From positions 2,728,001 to 2,792,000 of the forward strand of contig NZ_CP043178.1 of the NCBI RefSeq assembly GCF_014217545.1: a stretch of 64,000 nt of DNA, written 5' to 3'. The notes beneath the pieces were generated by a model. That model had not been told where the DNA came from. It saw only the letters and a list, made by a program, of their open reading frames with translations, and did no database searches. Below are positions 41,056-50,345 of the stretch, piece by piece; positions within the stretch are counted from its first letter, which is position 1, and each line of letters begins with the position of its first letter. The DNA is from Pseudarthrobacter sp. NBSH8. Its GTDB lineage: Bacteria; Actinomycetota; Actinomycetes; Actinomycetales; Micrococcaceae. The translations under genes were made by a program, and so were the position numbers.

Positions 41056-41066
41056 TCCGCTCGCAC

Positions 41067-42359
41067 ATGGCACTCTCCGGACGGTTCGTGTTGCTGGCAC
41101 TGCTGGGCCTGGTGCCGGTACTGCTGTTCCCCGGCGGGGGAACAGTCCTGGAGGTGGTCGGGGCGCTCGCTGTCCTCCTGGGCCTGGACCTTGTACTGGC
41201 CGCGTCCCCGCGGGCCATCATCGTCACGCGCGCCGATCCCGGCAACGTAGCCCTGCACGGCATGGCTTCTTCGGTCCTCAACCTGCGCAACGGTGGCCGA
41301 CGACGACTGCGGGCGACCGTCCGGGACGCGTGGCAGCCGTCTGCCGGGGCCGTGAATCCGGTCCAGGACCTGGACATCCCCGCCCTGGAAAGCGGCCGGA
41401 TGACCGTCCGGTTGCAGCCGGTCCGCCGTGGCGACATGGCCGCCCGGCACGTCACTGTCCGCTCCCATGGACCCCTTCGGCTTGCGGCACGCCAACGCAC
41501 GTTTGACTGCAGCGGCCTCCTCCGGGTCCTGCCGCCGTTCCATTCCCGCAGGCACCTGCCGTCGAAGCTCAGGAAACTCCGCGAACTCGACGGCAAGGCC
41601 GCCGTGCAGATCCGTGGTGCCGGCACCGAATTCGACTCCTTGCGGGACTACGTCCGCGGGGACGACGTCCGGTCCATCGACTGGCGCGCAACCGCCCGCC
41701 GGTCCGCCGTCGTCGTCCGCACCTGGCGCCCGGAACGCGACCGGCGTGTGGTGATCTTGCTGGATACCTCGCGCACGTCAGCCGCGAGGATCGAGGACGA
41801 ACCCCGGCTGGATACCGGCATCGAAGCGGCACTCCTGCTGGCGGTGCTGGCCGAGCGTGGCGGTGACAGAGTGGATTTCCTGGCCTACGACCGCCGTCCG
41901 CGCGCCAGGGCCGGCTCCGCCACCACCGGCAACCTCCTGGGGCAGCTGGTGCAGGCGATGGCGCCCCTGGAGGCCGAACTGATTGAGCTTGACTGGTCCA
42001 GCCTTCCGGGCCAGATCCGGGCGGTCTCCGCACACCGGTCCCTGGTGGTGCTGCTGACGGCCCTGGACGGCGGGGCACCGGAGGAAGGGCTTATTCCCGT
42101 AGCCGCGCAGCTCGCGCAGCAGCACGTTGTGGTGGTGGCCGCTGTCCGTGATCCCAGGCTGGGGCAGATGCTGCGTGAGCGTGAGAACGCCGCCGGCGTA
42201 TACCGGGCGGCAGCGGCTGAACGCGTACTCCTGGAACGGGCCGCGGTCAGCGCCGAGCTCCGGCACCACGGGGTGGAAGTGGTGGACGCGGAGCCACACC
42301 ACCTGCCGCCGCAGCTTGCCGACCTGTACATCCGGCTCAAGGCGGCCGGTAGATTGTGA
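41067..42359 (+). CDS. DUF58-domain (VWA-like) membrane protein
   Basis: This 430-residue protein has two N-terminal transmembrane helices (about 4-45) and a C-terminal DUF58/VWA-like domain with EFDSLRDYVRGDDVRSIDWR (near 190), followed by the MIDAS-like VILLDTSRTSA. DUF58 proteins are the standard partners of MoxR ATPases. It begins 11 bases after the moxR stop. Substrate of the complex is unknown. Confidence 0.88.
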   Translation: MALSGRFVLLALLGLVPVLLFPGGGTVLEVVGALAVLLGLDLVLAASPRAIIVTRADPGNVALHGMASSVLNLRNGGRRRLRATVRDAWQPSAGAVNPVQDLDIPALESGRMTVRLQPVRRGDMAARHVTVRSHGPLRLAARQRTFDCSGLLRVLPPFHSRRHLPSKLRKLRELDGKAAVQIRGAGTEFDSLRDYVRGDDVRSIDWRATARRSAVVVRTWRPERDRRVVILLDTSRTSAARIEDEPRLDTGIEAALLLAVLAERGGDRVDFLAYDRRPRARAGSATTGNLLGQLVQAMAPLEAELIELDWSSLPGQIRAVSAHRSLVVLLTALDGGAPEEGLIPVAAQLAQQHVVVVAAVRDPRLGQMLRERENAAGVYRAAAAERVLLERAAVSAELRHHGVEVVDAEPHHLPPQLADLYIRLKAAGRL

Positions 42360-42400
42360 ATCACCGCAGCGCCGCTGACGGTACCGGCCAGGAGGTCACC

Positions 42401-43114
42401 ATGAACGTCCCTATTTACCGGCAGGCCCTGGGCGAGGACTACCACCGGCTGCAGCCTGAGCTGCAGGAGTACTTTTCCCTGGCGCCCGGCTCGGGGCATT
42501 ACGGCGTCGGAGAGGGCGTGTTCGATGTTGTGGGCTGCCGGCAGGCCTGGCTGCGGCCTCTCCTCAAGCTCACCTCCGGCGAGGAAGCGTTTTTCCCGGA
42601 TTACGGTGAAGGCATCCCCTTCCGGATTGAAAACCATGCGCACCAGGATCCGTTCGGCCGCTCCAGCCTGACCGCCCGACGGGAAATCCGTTTCCCAGGG
42701 CACGTGCGGATTTTCCAGGACACCACCAGCCTCGTGGATTCCGACGGCGGCCCGCGGCTGGTGGACTACCTGGGCCGTTTCCGGCGCATGGTGACTGACC
42801 TCAAGCTCAGTGTGACGGAGGAGGGCAGGCTGCGCGGCGTTTCCGACGCGTCCCGGCTGTTCATGGGACCCCTCCGGCTTCCGCTGCCGGCCACAGTTGA
42901 CGCCAAGGCCTACGCCGAGCAGTGGTGGGACGGCGATGCCGGCGAGCACGGTCAGCACCGGATCCAGGTCAAGGTCCTGCAACCGCAGATCGGGCAGGTC
43001 CTTGTCTATGCGGGCGGCTTCGACTACCGCCTGCGTCCCTACATTGGCGGCAGTTCGGCGCAGAGTTTCCTGCCCCGCTACGCCCGGCCGGACCGTTGGG
43101 AAAACCGGACGTAG
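42401..43114 (+). CDS. DUF4166-domain protein
   Basis: This 237-residue soluble protein has the DUF4166 pattern: YRQALGEDYHRLQPELQEYF at the start, GYGVGEGV-like core, and VKVLQPQIGQVLVYAGGFDY near the end. Family function is unknown; members often sit beside oxidoreductases or membrane proteins. I chose ATG 42401 because a strong AGGAGGT lies five bases upstream. A GTG overlapping the DUF58 stop at 42356 would add 15 residues. Confidence 0.72.
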   Translation: MNVPIYRQALGEDYHRLQPELQEYFSLAPGSGHYGVGEGVFDVVGCRQAWLRPLLKLTSGEEAFFPDYGEGIPFRIENHAHQDPFGRSSLTARREIRFPGHVRIFQDTTSLVDSDGGPRLVDYLGRFRRMVTDLKLSVTEEGRLRGVSDASRLFMGPLRLPLPATVDAKAYAEQWWDGDAGEHGQHRIQVKVLQPQIGQVLVYAGGFDYRLRPYIGGSSAQSFLPRYARPDRWENRT

Positions 43115-43149
43115 CCGTTGGCCGTAGTGCGTTCAAACGGCGGGCCCGC

Positions 43150-44160
43150 TCAGCCGTGTGCGCGCTGGTTCAGGCCGTCGGCCACCTGGGTGAGCCGGCC
43201 CAGCACCGCTGTGGCGGTGACTGGCGTATGGCCGGAAAGTCCCGCCGAGGGGGTGACCCGGATACTGCCCAGGGACGACGCCGGGAGCCCCAGCTCGTGC
43301 CATGGCCGCCAGACAGACTCCACCACGTCGGCCACCCTGGGCAGTGTGCCGCGGCTAACGTCCAGGGCGCCGGCCCAGATCCGTTTGCCTGCCTCCACCG
43401 CTGCGGCCAGCTGCTCCCATTGCCGTGTGGTCAAAGCCCTCAGCGGCACGGCCACGCCGTCGGCACCAGCGGCAATGATCCGGTCGATGGGGGCCTCAAT
43501 TTCAGGCACGGAGATGACGATTTCGGCGGCCCCCGCGGCGCGCATTGCCTCGATCACCAGCTGCCAGGACTCGGTGACCTCCTGGCCACCCACCGCCCGC
43601 AGCGTGCGGTAACCGCTCGACGTCGGAATAGTGCCGGCCAGTACGGCGGCAATGTCAGGCTCATCGACCTGTACCACCAGCCGCGCGCCCGGAACCGCGC
43701 TGGAGATCCGGGACAGGTAACCACCAACCCCTGCGGCAAGTGAGTCGGCAATGTCCCGGCGCGCGCCGTAGTCGATCAGTGCCCGTTCACCGTTGTGCAG
43801 GTGCAGCCCGGCGGCAAGACCCAGCGGTCCCAGCAGTTGAACCTTTAGTTCGGGGGCCGTGGTGTCCTCGGCGCCCGCAACGTCGGCAAGGACATTGATG
43901 TCCGTGGACAGTGCAGACGCGGCCCGGCGGAAATCCTTGCCGGGACGGTCCACCAGCCGCCAGCCGTACGGCTGGATATCCACGGCCATTTCAACCAGGA
44001 GTGCGGCTGTCCGCCCCAGGGCGTCGGAGCCGACTCCACGGTCCGGAAGCTCCGCCAGGAACGGCAGGTGCGGGCTGCCGAGCTCGCCGCGGATAATGCG
44101 GGCAGCCTCCACGGGGTCCTCCCCCGGCCAGGGCCCAAGCCCGGTGGCAGTTACTTCCAC
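43150..44160 (-). CDS. MetE-like barrel protein lacking all cysteines
   Basis: This 336-residue protein resembles the short, C-terminal-type cobalamin-independent methionine synthases (KVQLLGPLGLAAGLHL, LVVQVDEPDIAAVLAG, WAGALDVSRGTLPRV, SLGSIRVTPSAGLSG). Actinobacterial relatives, such as Rv3015c, are often named methionine synthase. Active MetE needs zinc held by two cysteines and a histidine. Here there is no cysteine anywhere in the protein, so methyl transfer by the MetE mechanism is unlikely. The GTG start overlaps the chorismate mutase stop by 10 bases. Confidence 0.7.
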   Translation of the reverse strand: MEVTATGLGPWPGEDPVEAARIIRGELGSPHLPFLAELPDRGVGSDALGRTAALLVEMAVDIQPYGWRLVDRPGKDFRRAASALSTDINVLADVAGAEDTTAPELKVQLLGPLGLAAGLHLHNGERALIDYGARRDIADSLAAGVGGYLSRISSAVPGARLVVQVDEPDIAAVLAGTIPTSSGYRTLRAVGGQEVTESWQLVIEAMRAAGAAEIVISVPEIEAPIDRIIAAGADGVAVPLRALTTRQWEQLAAAVEAGKRIWAGALDVSRGTLPRVADVVESVWRPWHELGLPASSLGSIRVTPSAGLSGHTPVTATAVLGRLTQVADGLNQRAHG

Positions 44161-44537
44161 TCTGCAGCGGCCTGGTGGTCCTCGGCGATGGCTTCATGAT
44201 GCCGGATGACCTCGCCGATGATGAAGTTCAGGAACTTCTCCGCAAAGGCGGGATCGAGGTTTGCATCCTCTGCCAGCCGCCGGAGACGGGCGATCTGGGC
44301 GGATTCCCGGCCGGGGTCCCCTGCGGGGAGCCGGTGCGCGGCCTTGAGGAAGCCCACTTTCTGGGTGGCCTTGAACCGTTCAGCCAGGAGGTACACCAGG
44401 GTGGCGTCGATGTTGTCGATGCTGGAGCGGATGGACAGCAGTTCCGCCATCACCGAGTTGTCCACCTGGCCTGCCAGCGAACTCGCGGCGGCATCGTAGG
44501 TGTCGGTGTCGGGAACATCGTGGTTTTGCTGCGTCAT
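44151..44537 (-). CDS. chorismate mutase, AroQ fold
   Basis: This 128-residue protein has the helical AroQ pattern: ELLSIRSSIDNIDATLVYLLAERF, KATQKVGFLKA, and a last helix LNFIIGEVIRHH. It should convert chorismate to prephenate for phenylalanine and tyrosine synthesis. There is no signal peptide, so it acts in the cytoplasm. It is coupled to the downstream MetE-like gene. Confidence 0.88.
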   Translation of the reverse strand: MTQQNHDVPDTDTYDAAASSLAGQVDNSVMAELLSIRSSIDNIDATLVYLLAERFKATQKVGFLKAAHRLPAGDPGRESAQIARLRRLAEDANLDPAFAEKFLNFIIGEVIRHHEAIAEDHQAAAEWK

Positions 44538-44587
44538 GGTCCAAGTCTATGGGGCGGCCGGGGAAATCCTTCCGGTGTTAAGCGGCG

Positions 44588-44622
44588 GACGGATACCCCG
44601 CATGGGGGGCGGGATGTCCGTC
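44588..44622 (-). terminator. imperfect hairpin after the peptide ABC operon
   Basis: GACGGATACCCC (44588-44599) pairs with GGGATGTCCGTC (44611-44622) at 10 of 12 positions around an 11-base loop. It lies 49 bases upstream of the end of the ATPase gene's stop side, between that operon and chorismate mutase. No T tract follows, so function as a terminator is weakly supported. Confidence 0.3.
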
Positions 44623-44671
44623 TGGTGGTTCCGCGACTGTGGGGTCGCCGCTGTGGCGTCGCCGGGAGTGC

Positions 44672-46378
44672 CTACTGCGCCAACAGCGCCCGGTGTGCTT
44701 CCCGGCGTCGGGCCTGTTCGTCCGGATCAGGGACCGGCAGGGAGGCAATCAGCCGTTTGGTGTAGTCGTGCTGCGGCGCGCCCATCACCTGGCTGCCGAT
44801 GCCCTGCTCCACGAGTTTGCCCTTGTAGAGGACGCCCACCCACTGCGACAGAATGTCCACCACCGCGAGGTCGTGGCTGATGAACAGCGCCGCAAACCCG
44901 AACTCGGCCTGGATTTCCTTGAAGAGTTCCAGGACCTTGGCCTGCACCGAAACGTCCAGGGCCGACGTCGGCTCGTCAGCGATGAGCAGCCGCGGGTTCA
45001 GGATCAGTGCCCGCGCCAAAGACGCCCTCTGGCGCTGCCCGCCGGACAGCTCGTGCGGGTACCGTTCAGCGTACGACGCCGGCAGCTGCACTGATTCGAG
45101 CAGTTCAGCAACGCGTTTGCGCGCCTGTGCCGGGCTCGGGTCGGTGTGGATGATCATGGGTTCCGCTACACAGTCGCCGATGGTCAGCTGCGGGTTGAAG
45201 GACGCAGCCGGATCTTGGAAAACAAAGCCGATGTCCTTCCGGAGGGGTTTGAACGTACGCTCCTTGAGGTTCAGCATCTCGTAGCCGAGTACCTTCAGGC
45301 TGCCGCCCGTGGTCCGGTTCAGGCCCGCGATGGCCCGGCCGATGGTGGTCTTCCCTGAGCCGGATTCGCCCACCAGTCCAAAGACTTCGCCCTGGGACAC
45401 GGTGAAGCTGACCCCGTCCACGGCCTTGAAGGCCGGCGTTCCCAGCCTGCCGGGATACTCGACGGTCAGGTTGGTTGCCTCCACCAGCACCGGTGAGCCC
45501 TGGTGGGCGCGTTCCAGCAGGCCCTCCGAGGCCGAGTTCCGGCCCAGGTGGGGCACGGCGGCCAGCAGCTTCTTGGTGTAGTCCTCTTTGGGTTCGGCAA
45601 ACAGCACCCGCACCGGCGCTTCCTCCACCACGTCACCCTGGTACATCACCACCACGCGATCCGCGAGATCGGCCACCACGCCCATGTTGTGGGTGATCAG
45701 CACGATCGAGGTGCCGTACGTGTCCCGAAGGTCCCTGAGCAGCTCCAGGATTTCGGCCTGGACGGTGACATCCAGGGCGGTGGTGGGTTCATCAGCCACA
45801 ATCAGTCCCGGGTTCAGGGCAAGCGCGGCCGCGATCACCACGCGCTGTTTCTGGCCACCGGAGAACTGGTGCGGATAGTAGTTGACCCGATGTTCCGGAT
45901 CCGGGATCCCCACCTTCCGCAGCGCTTCAATGGCACGGACCTTGGCATCCCTGGCCGAAACCCGCTTCCCGCCGGCGTGGGCACGGATGCCCTCGGCAAT
46001 CTGCCAGCCCACGGTGAACACCGGGTTCAGGGCCGTGGAGGGCTCCTGGAACACCATGGCCACATCGCGGCCGCGGATCTGCCTCAGCTTCGCGGCGCTG
46101 ACGCTGATCACGTTGTTCCCGTTAATCAGGACGGCGCCCCCGCTGGTGGCAGTCTCCGGCAGCAGCCCGAGAATGGTTTTCGCGGTCACGGTTTTCCCGG
46201 AGCCGGATTCGCCCACGATGGCCAGGACTTCGCCGGAGCGGACGTCGAGGCTCACATCCTTCACGGCGTAGACGTCTCCCCCGTCCGTGGCGAAGGTGAC
46301 CTTCAGGTGGTCGATCTCCAGAACTGGCTGGTCTGCCGGCCTGGACTGGTCAGATACCGCATCAATATTGATGGTCAC
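44672..46378 (-). CDS. fused double ATPase of a peptide ABC importer (DppD-DppF type)
   Basis: This 568-residue protein holds two complete nucleotide-binding domains. Each has Walker A GESGSGKT (near 56 and 346), a signature (FSGGQKQR and LSGGQRQR) and Walker B (LIVADEPTTALD and LLIADEPTSALD). The usual separate DppD and DppF subunits are fused, as in many actinobacterial importers. It energises uptake of peptides or similar solutes through the two permeases encoded upstream. GTG 46378 overlaps the permease stop. Confidence 0.93.
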   Translation of the reverse strand: MTINIDAVSDQSRPADQPVLEIDHLKVTFATDGGDVYAVKDVSLDVRSGEVLAIVGESGSGKTVTAKTILGLLPETATSGGAVLINGNNVISVSAAKLRQIRGRDVAMVFQEPSTALNPVFTVGWQIAEGIRAHAGGKRVSARDAKVRAIEALRKVGIPDPEHRVNYYPHQFSGGQKQRVVIAAALALNPGLIVADEPTTALDVTVQAEILELLRDLRDTYGTSIVLITHNMGVVADLADRVVVMYQGDVVEEAPVRVLFAEPKEDYTKKLLAAVPHLGRNSASEGLLERAHQGSPVLVEATNLTVEYPGRLGTPAFKAVDGVSFTVSQGEVFGLVGESGSGKTTIGRAIAGLNRTTGGSLKVLGYEMLNLKERTFKPLRKDIGFVFQDPAASFNPQLTIGDCVAEPMIIHTDPSPAQARKRVAELLESVQLPASYAERYPHELSGGQRQRASLARALILNPRLLIADEPTSALDVSVQAKVLELFKEIQAEFGFAALFISHDLAVVDILSQWVGVLYKGKLVEQGIGSQVMGAPQHDYTKRLIASLPVPDPDEQARRREAHRALLAQ

Positions 46379-47388
46379 AGTCCTCTCACATCCGCTGCGA
46401 TGGCAGCCTGCGCGGCCGCGGTTGATGGTCCCGGGGCGCCCTTGGCGCCCGCAGCCTTGCGCCCGCGCAGTCGCGGATCGTTCAGGTCGTTGATGCTTTC
46501 ACCCACGAGGGTGAGGCCAACCACCGTCAGTACGATGGCGATGCCGGGGAACACACCGGTCCACCAAATACCGGAGGAGGCATCGGACATCGCCTTGTTC
46601 AGGTCAAAGCCCCATTCAGCGGCGGAGCTTGGCTCGATACCAAAACCGAGGAAGCCCAGGCCTGCCAGAGTGAGGATGGCTTCGGAGGCGTTCAGCGTGA
46701 AGATCAGCGGCAGGGTCCGGGTCGCGTTGGAGAAGATGTGCCTCCTTATTATCCTGGCGCTGGAGGCGCCAACAACCTGCGCTGATTCCACAAACGGTTC
46801 AGCCTTGAGCCGGATGGTTTCAGCGCGGATCACGCGGAAGTACTGAGGCACGAACACTGCAGTGATGGCGAACCCGCAGGCCAGGATTCCGCCCCAGAAT
46901 CCAGACTGTCCCTTGTTGATGGCAATCGACATCACGATAGCGACGAGGAGCGTCGGGAAAGCGTAGATTGCGTCGGCAATGACCACCAGCACGCGGTCCA
47001 ACCAGCCGCCGAAGTAGCCGCTCACCAGGCCGAGGAACACCCCCAGGAAGATAGACATCAGCACGGCAGCAACAATCACCGCCAAGGCTGTCTGCGATCC
47101 CCAGATCACCCGGGACAGCACATCGTAGCCGCCCACCGTCGTTCCCAACAGATGCTTGCCACCGGGTTCGGCCTGCGCCGGGAACGAACCGGTGTCATCG
47201 GAAATCTGGGAATACCCGTAGGGCGCCAACAGCGGCGCAAAGATCGCAGCCACGACAAAAACAGCGCAAAGAACGACGCCGATGAGCAGCATGGTGCGTT
47301 GCAGGCCAACGCTCTGGCGGATGTGGGACGAGACCGGAAGCCGGTCCAGCAAGGACTTCTTTGTTGGTTCCCTTGATGTGGTGCCCAT
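46375..47388 (-). CDS. peptide ABC importer permease (DppC type)
   Basis: This 337-residue permease has an N-terminal oligopeptide-permease domain with TM1 (about 30-55), the typical periplasmic segment ending HLLGTTVGGYDVLSRVIWGS, and five further helices. The EAA loop region is VESAQVVGASSARIIRRHIF. The stop overlaps the ATPase start, and its ATG shares a base with the dppB-type stop. Confidence 0.92.
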   Translation of the reverse strand: MGTTSREPTKKSLLDRLPVSSHIRQSVGLQRTMLLIGVVLCAVFVVAAIFAPLLAPYGYSQISDDTGSFPAQAEPGGKHLLGTTVGGYDVLSRVIWGSQTALAVIVAAVLMSIFLGVFLGLVSGYFGGWLDRVLVVIADAIYAFPTLLVAIVMSIAINKGQSGFWGGILACGFAITAVFVPQYFRVIRAETIRLKAEPFVESAQVVGASSARIIRRHIFSNATRTLPLIFTLNASEAILTLAGLGFLGFGIEPSSAAEWGFDLNKAMSDASSGIWWTGVFPGIAIVLTVVGLTLVGESINDLNDPRLRGRKAAGAKGAPGPSTAAAQAAIAADVRGL

Positions 47389-48470
47389 CAGTACCTCACT
47401 CGCGGATCAATCAGGGCCGCGGCAATGTCCACTGCGAAGTTGGTGATCGCCACAATGACGGCGAGCAGCATTACGATGCCTTGGACTGCCACAAAGTCAC
47501 GCGCAGTGAGGTACTGGGCCAACTGATAGCCCAGGCCCTTCCACTCGAACGTGGTTTCCGTCAGCACCGCACCGCCGAGCAGCAAGGCAATCTGCAGACC
47601 CATCACCGTGATGATGGGGATCAGTGCAGGCTTGTAGGCATGCTGGGTCACCAGTCGGTATTCGCTGACTCCACGGGACCTGCCCGCCTCAACATAGTCC
47701 TTGCCCAGTGTGCCGATCACGTTGGTGCGGACCAGGCGGAGGAAGACGCCAGCGGTCAGAAGGCCCAGCGCGACGGCGGGAAGAACCGCGTGCTGGACGA
47801 TGTCACCGAAGGCCGACAGGTTGCCGCTGCGCAGTGCGTCCAGCCAGTAGACACCGGATGGCGATGCGAGCCTGCTCATGGCCAATTCCGTTGTGGTGGA
47901 GGCGCGTCCGGCCACCGGGAACCAGCCCAGGCCTACAGAGAATGTCAGCTTCAGGAGCAGGCCTGCAAAGAAGACAGGGGTGGCATAGCAAAGGATGGCG
48001 AACATGCGCAGAAAAGCATCAGGAACTCTGTCGCGCTTGTGGGCGGCAAACATACCCAGCGGAATTCCTACGAGCAGCGCCACCACAAGGGCGTTGATGC
48101 TCAGTTCCAGGGTGGCGGCACCAAATTTGACCAGCATCTCGACCACAGGCCGGCCATCTGAAATGGTCCGGCCGAAGTTGCCGGTGGCGATGTTGCCAAG
48201 GTACTCGATGTATTGAATGAAGAGGTTCCGGTCATATCCGGCCTGGTGAACCAAGGCGTCAATTTGTTCCTGCGGAAGGCGTCCGCCCTGGGCAGCGGTA
48301 ATGGGATCGCCGGTGATCCGCATAAGAAAGAAAACGAGGGTGACGAGGATGAAGATCGTGGGGAAAATCAACAGGAAGCGAATCAGGATATATCTCCCGA
48401 GGCCACCTCCCGCAGATTTGGAGGTGGGTGCCGCTACCGTTGGCGGCGGCGCATCTATCAATGTGGCCAT
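47388..48470 (-). CDS. peptide ABC importer permease (DppB type)
   Basis: This 360-residue permease has TM1 at about 26-48, the family periplasmic domain (FIQYIEYLGNIATGNFGRTI), and the EAA loop VEAGRSRGVSEYRLVTQHAY. I chose ATG 48470; an in-frame GTG at 48515 would run into the palindrome and has no clear ribosome-binding site. It pairs with the DppC-type permease. Confidence 0.9.
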   Translation of the reverse strand: MATLIDAPPPTVAAPTSKSAGGGLGRYILIRFLLIFPTIFILVTLVFFLMRITGDPITAAQGGRLPQEQIDALVHQAGYDRNLFIQYIEYLGNIATGNFGRTISDGRPVVEMLVKFGAATLELSINALVVALLVGIPLGMFAAHKRDRVPDAFLRMFAILCYATPVFFAGLLLKLTFSVGLGWFPVAGRASTTTELAMSRLASPSGVYWLDALRSGNLSAFGDIVQHAVLPAVALGLLTAGVFLRLVRTNVIGTLGKDYVEAGRSRGVSEYRLVTQHAYKPALIPIITVMGLQIALLLGGAVLTETTFEWKGLGYQLAQYLTARDFVAVQGIVMLLAVIVAITNFAVDIAAALIDPRVRY

Positions 48471-48515
48471 GCTGAACCTGCTTGGTCTGGAAAGCGAAAA
48501 GTGTTGAGCCAACAC

Positions 48516-48549
48516 GTAGGAGGCAGGGCCGGCCGGCCCTGCCTCCTAC
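48516..48549. repeat. 34-bp perfect palindrome between the binding-protein and permease genes
   Basis: Two 17-base arms, GTAGGAGGCAGGGCCGG and its exact reverse complement, meet without a spacer. It begins 16 bases after the binding-protein stop. Such hairpins often act as partial terminators or 3' mRNA stabilisers, which would keep binding-protein levels above permease levels. Confidence 0.75.
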
Positions 48550-48565
48550 GCAGGTGCAACAGGTG

Positions 48566-50203
48566 CTACTTGGAAACGGTGCCGAGCCGGAACTTGAACG
48601 ACGCGTCCAGCGTCGAATCCACGCCCTTTACGTTGGTCCCCGAAACAGCCACCTGGGCGCCTTGCAGCAGCGGCAGGGTGGAGATGTCCTTGGCCAGAAG
48701 GTTCTGGACCTCCTGTATGGTCTTCTCACGCTCTGCCTTATCAGCTGTCACAAGCTGCTTGGCGATCAGCTTTTCGACCTCGCTGTTGGAGTAGTGGTTG
48801 TTCATGAAGCCACCGCCCACAAAGAAAGGTGTCAGATAATTGTCCGCGTCGCTGAAGTCCGGGAACCAGCCCAGCTGGAAAACGGGGTAGCTGTCTTTCT
48901 TCGACGCCGCGTTATACGTGACCCACTCGGTGGACTGAAGATCCACAGAGAACAGTCCGCTCTTCTCCAATTGGTCCTTGACCATGGCGTATTCGTCACC
49001 GGACGAATTGCCATAGTGGTCAGGGTTGTACTGCAGTTTGATAGTCACGGGGCCCGTGATGCCGGCGTCGGACATGGCCTTCTTGGCTTTGTCGGGGCTG
49101 GGATTGCCGGAGCCATCCCCGTACGCCTGCTTGAAGGATTCGTTGGCGCCCACGAAGCCGGACGGGACATTGGACCACATCGGCAAGTACGTGCCCTTGT
49201 AGACCTGGTCCGAGATGGCCTGGCGGTCAACGAGGTCAGCGACCGCCTGACGGACGGCAAGCGCCTTCTTCGAATCCGCTTCGGGGGTCTTGGCGCCGAA
49301 CGGCATGGTGTCAAAGTTGAAGACGATGTACCGCATCTCGCCGCCGGGTCCGACATGGACCGTGACGTTGGAATCCTTCTTGAGGTCATCGATGTCCGTG
49401 GCACTCAGGCTGCGGTTGGCAACATCGATCTGGCCACCCTTGACCTCCAACTTCATGTTGGTCTGGTCCGTGTAGTACTTGACCGTGGCCCCTGCGTTGG
49501 CAGGCTTGCCAAGAACGCCCTTGTAGTCCGGCCAGGCCTTCAGGCTGACCAGAGAGTTCTTGTTGTAGGAGTCGATGATGTACTGGCCGTAGAAGGCGTT
49601 GGCCTTGACAATTTCCTCGTCACTGAGGAGCTTGTCTGCCGGGAAGACTTCATCGTCAACGATCACGGCTGCCGGGCTGGTCAGAATCTGCGGGAACGTT
49701 TGGTCGTTGGCCTGCTTCAGCGTGAAGACAACGGTGCTGGCATCGGGGGTGGCAATGGACTCGATGTTGGTCAGCAATGATGCCGGGCCATTGGGATCGT
49801 TGATCTTTTTCTGGCGATCAAACGAGAACTTGACGTCTTTGGAATCCAGCACGTGTCCATTGGCCCATTTGAGGTCGCTCTTGAGCTTGACCGTGAATTC
49901 GGTGGGCTTCGTGAATGATGACGATTCGGCAAGGTCCGGCACGGGGTCGGCGCCACCGGGCTTGGAATTCAGCAAGAAGGAGTAAATCTGGTTGATCATC
50001 ATAAACGAACCGTTGTCATACGAGCCTGCCGGGTCCAGTGCTACGACCTTGTCCGTGGTGCCGTACGCAATGACGCTGCTTGCATTCTCCGAGGCTGTGC
50101 TGCCACCGCCACCATCTGTGGGGCCGGTGCAGGCCGTCAATGCGAAAGCGGAAACGCCTGCGAGCGCGATAACGCTCCGCAAGGCTTTGGTGCTCTTGGT
50201 CAT
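48566..50203 (-). CDS. peptide ABC importer substrate-binding lipoprotein (DppA type)
   Basis: This 545-residue SBP_bac_5 family protein has a lipoprotein signal peptide with lipobox LTAC (cysteine 25) and a Gly/Ser linker (TDGGGGSTAS). The mature domain has family segments such as DLKWANGHVLDSKDVKFSFD and FQLGWFPDFSDADNYLTPFF. It is the first gene of the operon, so its promoter lies in the 174-base gap toward mnmA. Substrate cannot be fixed; peptides are likely, other solutes possible. Confidence 0.92.
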   Translation of the reverse strand: MTKSTKALRSVIALAGVSAFALTACTGPTDGGGGSTASENASSVIAYGTTDKVVALDPAGSYDNGSFMMINQIYSFLLNSKPGGADPVPDLAESSSFTKPTEFTVKLKSDLKWANGHVLDSKDVKFSFDRQKKINDPNGPASLLTNIESIATPDASTVVFTLKQANDQTFPQILTSPAAVIVDDEVFPADKLLSDEEIVKANAFYGQYIIDSYNKNSLVSLKAWPDYKGVLGKPANAGATVKYYTDQTNMKLEVKGGQIDVANRSLSATDIDDLKKDSNVTVHVGPGGEMRYIVFNFDTMPFGAKTPEADSKKALAVRQAVADLVDRQAISDQVYKGTYLPMWSNVPSGFVGANESFKQAYGDGSGNPSPDKAKKAMSDAGITGPVTIKLQYNPDHYGNSSGDEYAMVKDQLEKSGLFSVDLQSTEWVTYNAASKKDSYPVFQLGWFPDFSDADNYLTPFFVGGGFMNNHYSNSEVEKLIAKQLVTADKAEREKTIQEVQNLLAKDISTLPLLQGAQVAVSGTNVKGVDSTLDASFKFRLGTVSK

Positions 50204-50345
50204 CTGTGAACTTTCTGTTCGATGAGTACGCGCTCGCCGCCCGCAAATGGGTGTCTTGGCTTGAGCGGGCAGCGCGCTGTCCTGATGCCTAGATTCAACC
50301 AGACGCCGGACTCATCAACCGGCATTTTTGTGAGTTGAGACACAA

